Below, piece by piece: positions 23,748 to 30,678 of a stretch of DNA of 64,000 nucleotides. The position numbers and the translations under genes were made by a program. Numbering within the stretch: position 1 is the first letter of the stretch; every line of letters begins with the position of its first letter. This stretch comes from Micromonospora halotolerans (GTDB lineage: Bacteria > Actinomycetota > Actinomycetes > Mycobacteriales > Micromonosporaceae): positions 1,984,001 through 2,048,000 of the forward strand of contig NZ_CP134876.1 of assembly GCF_032108445.1 (NCBI RefSeq). Direction: 5' to 3'. The notes under the pieces are model-generated. The model saw nothing but the letters and a program-made list of their open reading frames with translations, was not told the DNA's origin and did not search any database.

Positions 23748-25960
23748 CGTCGGGGACGCTCCATCGTCACCAGCTCCGCGTCGGATAACTCGGGCTGGAC
23801 CGTGGTGTCGGGGCCCTGGGCCGGGCGCGGATGCACGATGCCGGCCGGGTCGACGAGGAACTCGTCCACCCGCCGGGCGACCGCCGCGGCGATCTCCTCG
23901 ACCGGGCGGGACGCGTCGAGCACCAGGTAGCGCTTGGGGTCGGCGGCGGCCAGGTCGAGGAAGGCGTACCGGACCCGCTCGTGGAACGGGAGCGACTCGG
24001 CCTCCAGCCGGTCGGTGCCCCGGCTGCGGGAGTCGACGCGGGAGCGGCCGGTGTGCGGGTCGACGTCGAGGAGCACCACGAGGTCGGGCTTGAGCCCTCC
24101 GGTGGCCCACGACGAGAGCCAGGAGACCTCCTGGACCGGCAGCGTCCGCCCGGCCCCCTGGTACGCCAGCGACGAGTCGACGTACCGGTCGCTGATCACG
24201 ACCGCGCCGCGGGTCAGCGCCGGCCGGACCACGGTGGCCACGTGGTGCGCCCGGTCGGCGGCGTAGAGCAGCGCCTCGGCGCGCGGCGACGGGGCCTCGT
24301 CGCCGGAGGTCTCCAGGACCAGCGAGCGGATCCGCTCCCCGATGCCGGTGGCCCCGGGCTCGCGGGTGACCACGACGTCCCGGCCCTGCTCGCGCAGCCG
24401 GTCGGCGAGCGCGGCGAGCTGGGTGGACTTGCCGGCGCCCTCGCCGCCCTCGAAGACCACGAAGAGGCCGCTGGAGACGAAGGGCTCGGACGGCATCAGC
24501 GGGCGGCCCCGGATCGAGCCCCAGAGGTCGGCCAGGACCGGCACGCCCTTCTTGTCGTCCATCTGGCCGAAGGCGCTGATCCCGGCGAAGATGCCGGCGG
24601 CACCCGCGGCGAGCAGCAGCAGGCGGGTCGAGGAGACCGAGATGCCCAGGTCGGCGATGGTCAGCTGGCGGGAGCCGCCGACGCCGACCAGGAGGCTGCT
24701 CAGCGCGATGGCCAGGATCAGTACCAGCCGGGTGCCGATCTGCACCACCGCGAAGACCCGACCGCGCACCTCGTCGGCGACCTCGCCGCCGAGCAGCGTG
24801 GTGCCGGCCAGGAAGGCCATGCCGGCGCCCGCGCCGACCAGGATCGCGCCGAGCATCGCCATGGACAGGTGGATGGCGAAGGCGAGCACCAGCACCGAGG
24901 CGCTGGCCAGCACGATGCTCATGCCGAACCAGCGGCGCCGGGACATGTCCCGGACGATCATCGGCCCGAGCCCGATGCCCAGCGCCAGGCCGACGAAGAT
25001 CGCGCCGAAGAGCAGCGAGAACGCGGCGTCACCGGCGCCGAGCGAGTTGGCGAAGAACTTGGCCGTGCCGACCACGATGCCGCCGCCCGCGAAGGCGCCG
25101 AAGATGCCCAGCACCAGGCCGCGTACCAGCCGGGTCTGGCCGATGTATTTCCAGCCGTCGGCGAACTGGCGGAACATGCTCTGCTCGACGCGCTCCGTCT
25201 CGCCGCGCTGGGCCTCGCTGATCTCCTTGATCCCGAAGGCCACCACCAGTGCGGTGGCCAGCCGGGAGAAGGCGTTGAACCAGAGGGCGAGCTGGGCCGG
25301 CTCGGCCCAGTCGGGCAGGTCGCCGCCGACCGCCCCGCGTACCCCGCGGTCGAGCACGGCCAGGGCGATGGCCGCGGCCACCGGGGTCAGGCCGTACGTG
25401 GTGATCAGGGTGAGCTGGTTGGCCGTCTCCAGCCGGGTGCGCGGGATCAGGTTGGGGACCGCGGCCTCCTTGGCCGGGATCCACAGCAGGGTGACCGACT
25501 CGATCAGGAACGTGGCGATCAGCGCCCAGCCGACCACCAGCCCTCCCGCGGCGCCGGTGAGCGCGTAGAGCGGGATCGAGGCGAAGAGCACGAAGCGCAG
25601 CAGGTCGCAGATGACCATCGTCCACCGCCGGTCGAACCGGTCGGCGAAGACGCCCGCCACCGGACCGAGCACCAGCGCCGGGAGCAGCCGGATCGCGGTC
25701 ACGCCGCCGAAGGCGGCACCCTGGGCGGTGCTGCCGGAGACCTGGGCGGCGGCGAAGAGGGCGGTGGCGAGCAGGCCGAGCCAGTCGCCGAAGGAGGCGA
25801 CGCCGAGCACGACCCACAGCCGGCGGAACGGCCGGATGCGCAGCACCGACCGGATGGCGGCCGCACCGGAGCGGTCGGCGGGCGACGACACGCCGGGCGA
25901 CTCGCCGTTGTTCTGGCTTTCGATGGCCGTACCTCCACGTGCCGGCCCAGAGCTGGGCAT
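23744..25960 (-). CDS. tmk: Bifunctional MFS transporter / thymidylate kinase
   Basis: Predicted 738 residues. Residues 35-470 form a major-facilitator transporter with about 12 helices (FRRLWVVLGVASFGDWLGLL; VFADRFDRRWTMVICDLLRF). Residues 500-715 are a complete thymidylate kinase: FVVFEGGEGAGKST (Lys about 511), TREPGATGIGERIRSLVL, the DRAHHV segment, and SDRYVDSSLAYQGAGR. The kinase makes dTDP from dTMP. Fusions of this type occur in several actinomycetes. The transporter substrate is unknown, so the coupling is unexplained. The start at ATG 25960 is not well supported by a ribosome site. It overlaps holB by 4 nt. Confidence 0.9.
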   Translation of the reverse strand: MPSSGPARGGTAIESQNNGESPGVSSPADRSGAAAIRSVLRIRPFRRLWVVLGVASFGDWLGLLATALFAAAQVSGSTAQGAAFGGVTAIRLLPALVLGPVAGVFADRFDRRWTMVICDLLRFVLFASIPLYALTGAAGGLVVGWALIATFLIESVTLLWIPAKEAAVPNLIPRTRLETANQLTLITTYGLTPVAAAIALAVLDRGVRGAVGGDLPDWAEPAQLALWFNAFSRLATALVVAFGIKEISEAQRGETERVEQSMFRQFADGWKYIGQTRLVRGLVLGIFGAFAGGGIVVGTAKFFANSLGAGDAAFSLLFGAIFVGLALGIGLGPMIVRDMSRRRWFGMSIVLASASVLVLAFAIHLSMAMLGAILVGAGAGMAFLAGTTLLGGEVADEVRGRVFAVVQIGTRLVLILAIALSSLLVGVGGSRQLTIADLGISVSSTRLLLLAAGAAGIFAGISAFGQMDDKKGVPVLADLWGSIRGRPLMPSEPFVSSGLFVVFEGGEGAGKSTQLAALADRLREQGRDVVVTREPGATGIGERIRSLVLETSGDEAPSPRAEALLYAADRAHHVATVVRPALTRGAVVISDRYVDSSLAYQGAGRTLPVQEVSWLSSWATGGLKPDLVVLLDVDPHTGRSRVDSRSRGTDRLEAESLPFHERVRYAFLDLAAADPKRYLVLDASRPVEEIAAAVARRVDEFLVDPAGIVHPRPAQGPDTTVQPELSDAELVTMERPRR

Positions 25961-26109
25961 CCCCGGTGCAACACTCTAGTCGCGGCGAGATGCGACCCCC
26001 TCTGCGACATTCGCCTGCTCGCCGAGCCTAGGCCGCCGGGACCACCGGCCGCAGCCCGGACAGACGCGAGGGTATTTCGCATTGGCGTCCAGACAGTTAG
26101 CGTGCACAC

Positions 26110-27318
26110 GTGGCCATCGACCGTGACAAACTTCGCGATCGCCTCGATCGGGCGACCGCCCACCTCGACCCGCCGTACGCGGTGGTCGACCTCTCCGCCT
26201 TCGACGCGAACGCCGGCGCGCTGGTCGACCGGGCCGCCGGCAAGCCGGTCCGGATCGCCAGCAAGTCGGTCCGGGTCCGGGAGCTGCTGACCCGGGCGCT
26301 GGCCCGGCCCGGCTGGCGCGGCGTGATGGCGTTCACCCTCCCCGAGGCGCTCTGGCTCGCCCGCAGCGGCGTCAGCGACGACGTCCTGGTCGCCTACCCG
26401 ACCGCCGACCGCGGGGCGCTTGCCGAACTGGCCGCCGACCCGGCGCTCGCCGAGGCGGTGACCCTGATGGTCGACGACGCCGGGCAGCTCGACCTGATCG
26501 ACCAGGTCAGCCCGCCCGGTAGCCGGCCGGCGCTGCGGATCTGCCTCGAACTGGACGCCTCCTGGCGGCCGCTCGGCGGCCGGGTGCACGTCGGCGTGCG
26601 GCGCTCGCCCGTGCACAGCGCCGGGGCGGCCGGCACGCTCGCCGCCGCCGTCGCCGGCCGGCCGGGCTTCCGGCTGGTCGGGCTCATGTCGTACGAGGCG
26701 CAGATCGCCGGCCTCGGGGACGCCCCGCCCGGGAAGGCGGTGCTCGGCACGGCCATCCGGGTCACCCAGCGCGGGTCGTACCGGGAACTGCTGGCCCGGC
26801 GGGCGGCCGCGGTCGCCGCGGTACGCGAACACGCCGACCTGGAGTTCGTCAACGGCGGCGGCACCGGCAGCGTGGCGGCCACCAGCGCCGACCCCGCGGT
26901 CACCGAGGTCACCGCCGGTTCCGGCCTGTACGGGCCGACGCTCTTCGACGCGTACCGCGCCTGGCGCCCCACCCCGGCGGCGTTCTTCGCCTGCGCGGTG
27001 GTCCGCCGCCCGGGGCCCGGGCTGGCCACCGTGCTCGGCGGCGGCTGGATCGCGTCGGGCCCGCCCGCGGACAGCCGGGTCCCGCGGCCGTGGCTGCCGG
27101 CCGGGCTGAAGCTGCTGGGCGCGGAGGGGGCGGGCGAAGTGCAGACCCCGCTGGCCGGCGACGCCGCCACCGCCCTGCGGATCGGCGACCGGGTGTGGTT
27201 CCGCCACGCGAAGGCCGGCGAGCTGTGCGAGCACGTCAACGAGGTGCATCTGGTCGACGGCGACAGCGTGGTGGGCACCGTGCCGACCTACCGGGGCGAG
27301 GGCCACGCGTTCCTGTAG
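26110..27318 (+). CDS. PLP-dependent amino acid deaminase/aldolase (alanine racemase-like N-domain)
   Basis: Predicted 402 residues from GTG 26110. PPYAVVDLSAFDANA and the PLP-lysine motif RIASKSVRV fit the fold-type III, D-threonine aldolase/D-serine deaminase-like family. EFVNGGGTGSV is the phosphate-binding loop. The C-terminal DSD1-like domain ends with the metal-type motif FRHAKAGELCEHVNEVHLV. The usual product name is amino acid deaminase/aldolase; the natural substrate is not known. It is divergent from tmk and stands alone, with a terminator after it. Confidence 0.85.
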   Translation: MAIDRDKLRDRLDRATAHLDPPYAVVDLSAFDANAGALVDRAAGKPVRIASKSVRVRELLTRALARPGWRGVMAFTLPEALWLARSGVSDDVLVAYPTADRGALAELAADPALAEAVTLMVDDAGQLDLIDQVSPPGSRPALRICLELDASWRPLGGRVHVGVRRSPVHSAGAAGTLAAAVAGRPGFRLVGLMSYEAQIAGLGDAPPGKAVLGTAIRVTQRGSYRELLARRAAAVAAVREHADLEFVNGGGTGSVAATSADPAVTEVTAGSGLYGPTLFDAYRAWRPTPAAFFACAVVRRPGPGLATVLGGGWIASGPPADSRVPRPWLPAGLKLLGAEGAGEVQTPLAGDAATALRIGDRVWFRHAKAGELCEHVNEVHLVDGDSVVGTVPTYRGEGHAFL

Positions 27319-27325
27319 ACGGTCA

Positions 27326-27358
27326 CGGCGGGTCCCGGCGCACCTCGGGAACCCGCCG
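27326..27358 (+). terminator. Terminator after the deaminase/aldolase gene
   Basis: Imperfect inverted repeat CGGCGGGTCCC / GGGAACCCGCCG beginning 8 bp after the stop codon, with one bulged base. Confidence 0.6.
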
Positions 27359-27433
27359 CTCGTCTCCTGCCCGGTCGCACCCGGGCGGGCACCTTCAACC
27401 GTCACCGCCGGCACCAGAGCGGTGACGTCCTGC

Positions 27434-28087
27434 TCAACCCTGCTGCACGGCCTCCGTCCGGGCGTCGACCTGCCGGTGCAGGTACTCCCGGATGAGCGCC
27501 TTCGCCTCGATCAGCACCCGCTCGTCGCCCTCGGTCGTCCGCCGGAACGCCAGCTTGATCAGCGAGTCCGCGGCCTCCACCGCGACCTCTAGGTGGAAGC
27601 GGAGGTCGGGCACACCGGCCAGACCGAACCGTTCCGTGAGCACCCGGGCGAGCTGATCCGCGATCACCCCGTTGTTGTCCCGCTGCTCGTCGAGCAGGTG
27701 CAGGTCGACCACGTCGCCGAAGTGCAGGGTACGAAAGCCCGGGACCGTGCGGTGCATCGAGATGTACTCGTCGATGGCCGCGTCGACGCCGTCCCACCAG
27801 TGGGTCAGGTCGGCGGAGGAGAACCGCTCGTCGAGCCGCTGGAGATAGGACTCCATCGTGCGCAGCGTCAGCGCCTGCACGATGGCCCGCTTGTCCGGAA
27901 AGAACTGGTAGACCGACCCGATCGCCACCTCGGCACGCTCGGCGAGAAGGGTCGTGGTCAAACCCTCGTACCCCACCTCGTCGACGAGCTCGGCGCAGGC
28001 GTCCAGCATCCGCTGGACTCGCGCGACACTTCGACCCTGCACCGGTACCCGACGCAGCGGCCCGGTCGTGGCGGCTGGTGTGGACAC
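27434..28087 (-). CDS. TetR-family transcriptional regulator
   Basis: Predicted 217 residues from GTG 28087 (STPAATTGPLRRVP); ATG 28126 would add 13. The N-terminal HTH is standard: RVQRMLDACAELVDEVGYEGLTTTLLAERAEVAIGSVYQFFPDKRAIVQAL. The C-terminal ligand domain includes WWDGVDAAIDEYISMHRTVPGF, typical of one actinobacterial TetR group. It is divergent from the FAD-linked oxidase, and a palindrome at 28198 lies between them. It probably represses that oxidase and itself. Confidence 0.9.
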   Translation of the reverse strand: MSTPAATTGPLRRVPVQGRSVARVQRMLDACAELVDEVGYEGLTTTLLAERAEVAIGSVYQFFPDKRAIVQALTLRTMESYLQRLDERFSSADLTHWWDGVDAAIDEYISMHRTVPGFRTLHFGDVVDLHLLDEQRDNNGVIADQLARVLTERFGLAGVPDLRFHLEVAVEAADSLIKLAFRRTTEGDERVLIEAKALIREYLHRQVDARTEAVQQG

Positions 28088-28197
28088 TCGGCGCCACCCC
28101 CCTTCGACGGATGAACATATCTGCACGTCACGAGTCTGTGACTACCGGTACAACGAGCCGGGCTCGATTGCGGTATTTACCAGGTACAACGTTCCTG

Positions 28198-28216
28198 ATA
28201 TGAAGTCAGTTCATAT
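28198..28216. promoter_or_regulatory. Candidate TetR operator
   Basis: ATATGAA-GTCAG-TTCATAT, perfect 7-bp arms, 20 bp before the oxidase ATG. It lies in the AT-richer spacer between the divergent TetR and oxidase genes. Confidence 0.55.
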
Positions 28217-28235
28217 TCACATCGAGGAGCGTTCG

Positions 28236-29543
28236 ATGGCCGGCACGGCAGCCGCCTGGTCCAACTGGGCCGGCAACCAGCGCAGCACCGCCGCCCTGAC
28301 GGTGCGCCCACGCACCGTCGAGGAGGTCGCCGAGGCGGTGCGCCACGCCGCCGACACCGGCCGGACGATCCGGGCGGTGGGCAGCGGACACTCCTTCACC
28401 GGCACCGCCGTCGCCGACGGGCACCGGCTCGACCTCGCCGACCTGGCCACCGGGGTCACCGTCGACACCGCTCGCCGCCTGGTCACCGTACCGGCCGGAA
28501 TGACCCTGCACACGCTCAACGACCTGCTCGCCGCCCACGGCCTGGCACTGCCCAACCTCGGCGACATCGACGCGCAGACGGTCGCCGGGGCGCTCTCCAC
28601 CGGCACCCACGGCACCGGCGCGAAACTCGGCTGCCTGTCCACCTTCGTCACGGCACTGACCCTGGTCACCGGCACCGGCGAGGTGCTGCGCTGCTCCGCC
28701 GACGAGCACCGCGACGTGTTCGCCGCCGCCCGGGTCGGGCTCGGCGCCGTCGGAGTGCTGGTCGAGCTCACGCTCCGCTGCGTCGACGCGTTCGTGCTCC
28801 GCGCGCACGAGCGCCCGGCGGCGCTCGCCGCCGTGCTCGACGACCTGCCCGGCCTCGTCGAGCAGCACGACCACGCCGAGTTCTACTGGTTCCCCTACAC
28901 GGACCGGGTGCAGGTCAAGACCAACGACCGGGTACCCGCCGACGACCAGCCGCTGCCCCGCTGGCGCGGCTGGTTGGACGACGAGTTCCTCTCCAACACC
29001 GTCTTCTCCGGCGCCTGCCGGCTGGGCCGTGCCGTGCCCTCGCTCGCCCCCGGGATCAGCGCGATCTCCGCCCGCGCGCTCACCGAACGCACGTACACCG
29101 GCCGCTCCGACCGGGTCTTCTGCACCCCGCGCCGGGTCCGCTTCCTGGAGATGGAGTACGGCCTCCCGCGCGCCGCCCTGCCCACCGCGCTGGCGGAACT
29201 GCAGCGGATCGTGGACGGGCTGCCGTTCAAGGTGCTGTTCCCCGTCGAGGTGCGGTTCACCGCGGCCGACGACATCTGGCTCTCCCACGGGTACGGGCGG
29301 GACTCCGCGTACGTGGCCATCCACCAGTACGTGGGGATGCCGTACGAGCCGTACTTCCGGGCCTTCGAGAAGGTCGCGACCGACCTGGGCGGCCGCCCCC
29401 ACTGGGGCAAGCTGCACTGGCGGACCGCGGAGTCCCTGGCCACGGCATACCCGAAGTTCAGCGACTTCCTGACGGTCCGCAAGCACCTCGACCCCGACAA
29501 CCGCTTTCTCAACCCATACCTCCAGCAGGTGCTGGGCGCCTGA
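28236..29543 (+). CDS. FAD-linked sugar-1,4-lactone oxidase family protein
   Basis: Predicted 435 residues from ATG 28236 with GAGGAG at 28224-28229; upstream in-frame codons belong to the leader. The N-terminal FAD_binding_4 domain shows RAVGSGHSFTGTAVADG and GDIDAQTVAGALSTGTHGTGA. The C-terminal ALO domain ends HWGKLHWRTAESLATAYPKFSDF, LDPDNRFLNPYL. Known relatives oxidise D-arabinono-1,4-lactone, L-gulono-1,4-lactone or alditols. The substrate here cannot be decided. The FAD-linking His in SGHSF is kept. It is likely controlled by the divergent TetR gene. Confidence 0.88.
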   Translation: MAGTAAAWSNWAGNQRSTAALTVRPRTVEEVAEAVRHAADTGRTIRAVGSGHSFTGTAVADGHRLDLADLATGVTVDTARRLVTVPAGMTLHTLNDLLAAHGLALPNLGDIDAQTVAGALSTGTHGTGAKLGCLSTFVTALTLVTGTGEVLRCSADEHRDVFAAARVGLGAVGVLVELTLRCVDAFVLRAHERPAALAAVLDDLPGLVEQHDHAEFYWFPYTDRVQVKTNDRVPADDQPLPRWRGWLDDEFLSNTVFSGACRLGRAVPSLAPGISAISARALTERTYTGRSDRVFCTPRRVRFLEMEYGLPRAALPTALAELQRIVDGLPFKVLFPVEVRFTAADDIWLSHGYGRDSAYVAIHQYVGMPYEPYFRAFEKVATDLGGRPHWGKLHWRTAESLATAYPKFSDFLTVRKHLDPDNRFLNPYLQQVLGA

Positions 29544-29550
29544 CCTAGGG

Positions 29551-29598
29551 GATCTTGGAAGGAAGGGGCCCTCATGGGGGCCGGTTCCTTCCAAGATC
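29551..29598. repeat. Palindromic repeat flanking the DUF559 gene, copy A
   Basis: 14-bp arms GATCTTGGAAGGAA / TTCCTTCCAAGATC around a 20-nt GC-rich loop, 8 bp after the oxidase stop. A second copy, with its loop inverted, is at 30619-30666. Confidence 0.8.
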
Positions 29599-29609
29599 TC
29601 GGGGAGCCG

Positions 29610-30563
29610 TCAGCCGCGCCAGCCGCCGGCATGGAGGGCGGCGCGGAGTTGGGTGACGACCGCCTCGGGGTCCGCGCGCAGGGCCCACGAGGGGAACCGG
29701 AGGACACGGTCACCCTCCACCCAGAGGTCGTTCTGCCGGCGCATGTCCGCCCAGGCGTGGGCCGGGTCGAGATGCTGGCCACCGTCCACCTCGACATGCA
29801 CCCGCCACTCCTCGAAGTACGCGTCCAGGTAGCGGCGTCGGCCAGCCGCATCCCGCCGGACCTGCTGGCGTGTCGGTTCCGGCAGTCCGGCGCGGCGGAC
29901 CAGACCCAACAGGTCCAGCTCGCCCAGCGAATGTGCGCCACCGGCGGCGTCCGTCGCGGTGGTCAGGATCAGTTGGCGCCGGCGGAGGCGCGGCATTCGG
30001 TCGATGACCTCGTGCAGGTCGTCACCGCCCACCAACCGCTGCTGGAATGCCGCCGCGACGACGGCCCGAGCCTGCCCGTCGTTGAGCGCCCACTGGGCCG
30101 CGTCGACGATCGACCGGGCAGCCGCCGTCCGCGGTGGCTGTCCCAGCGGGAGCACGTCCCGGTCCGGCAGGTGACTGGTCCGGTGCGCCCGAACACCCGT
30201 TGGCAGCGGGGCACGACGACGGGCAGCCGGTAGCAGCAGGTGCACGACCCGATCGGGGAACCCGCGCAGCCCGCCCGCCTGGGCGGCGGTGAGCCCGCCG
30301 AGCAGTGCGGTGGGACCGGCGGCCAGCACGGCGATCCACCGGAGCTGGGCCGCAGCGATCGGGCCGTTGTGCGCGACGAGGACCGCGCGGTGCGCCTGGC
30401 GCCACCGACCGGTCGCCACCCGGTGCCGGATCGCCTTGCTGGTCAGGTGCTTCCGCGCCTGCGCCAGGGAGATCACATCCTCCTGCCGGAAGAGCAACCA
30501 GGTCAGTTCGTCCGCGTCGTCGCCCGGCACCGCCCGCCGCAACCCCGCCCAGGAACTCCCCAC
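29610..30563 (-). CDS. DUF559-type putative endonuclease with AbiEi-like N-terminus
   Basis: About 317 residues if GTG 30563 is used; GTG 30530 is equally possible and the ribosome site is unclear. The N-terminal part (LLFRQEDVISLAQARKHLTSKAIRHRVATGRWRQAHRAVLV) resembles the winged-helix region of AbiEi-type antitoxins. The C-terminal 110 residues (LGELDLLGLVRRAGLPEP; YLDAYFEEWRVHVEVDGGQH; NDLWVEGDRVLRFPS) match the Vsr/restriction-endonuclease-like DUF559 fold, with Glu, Asp and ExD-type acidic residues. The family is widespread in actinobacteria and its function is unproven. The gene is bracketed by two inverted copies of one palindrome. Confidence 0.75.
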   Translation of the reverse strand: MGSSWAGLRRAVPGDDADELTWLLFRQEDVISLAQARKHLTSKAIRHRVATGRWRQAHRAVLVAHNGPIAAAQLRWIAVLAAGPTALLGGLTAAQAGGLRGFPDRVVHLLLPAARRRAPLPTGVRAHRTSHLPDRDVLPLGQPPRTAAARSIVDAAQWALNDGQARAVVAAAFQQRLVGGDDLHEVIDRMPRLRRRQLILTTATDAAGGAHSLGELDLLGLVRRAGLPEPTRQQVRRDAAGRRRYLDAYFEEWRVHVEVDGGQHLDPAHAWADMRRQNDLWVEGDRVLRFPSWALRADPEAVVTQLRAALHAGGWRG

Positions 30564-30618
30564 GTACCAACCCTGCCCAGCGCCCACCTCTCCCCGCCGC
30601 CCCTGTGGACAAAGAAAA

Positions 30619-30666
30619 GATCTTGGAAGGAAATGGCCCCCATGAGGGCCAGTTCCTTCCAAGATC
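30619..30666. repeat. Palindromic repeat flanking the DUF559 gene, copy B
   Basis: Same 14-bp arms as copy A. The 20-nt loop is the near reverse complement of copy A's loop, so the two copies are in opposite orientation. It ends 12 bp before the topA stop. Confidence 0.8.
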
Positions 30667-30678
30667 TCGAAGGCGCGG

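Noticed and set aside
24342..25568. Long plus-strand open frame opposite the MFS-tmk gene
   Set aside because: Ser/Ala/Pro-rich composition with no domain; a GC-bias shadow of a clearly coding minus-strand gene. Many similar frames (for example 34935-37535 and 31417-33459) were rejected for the same reason.
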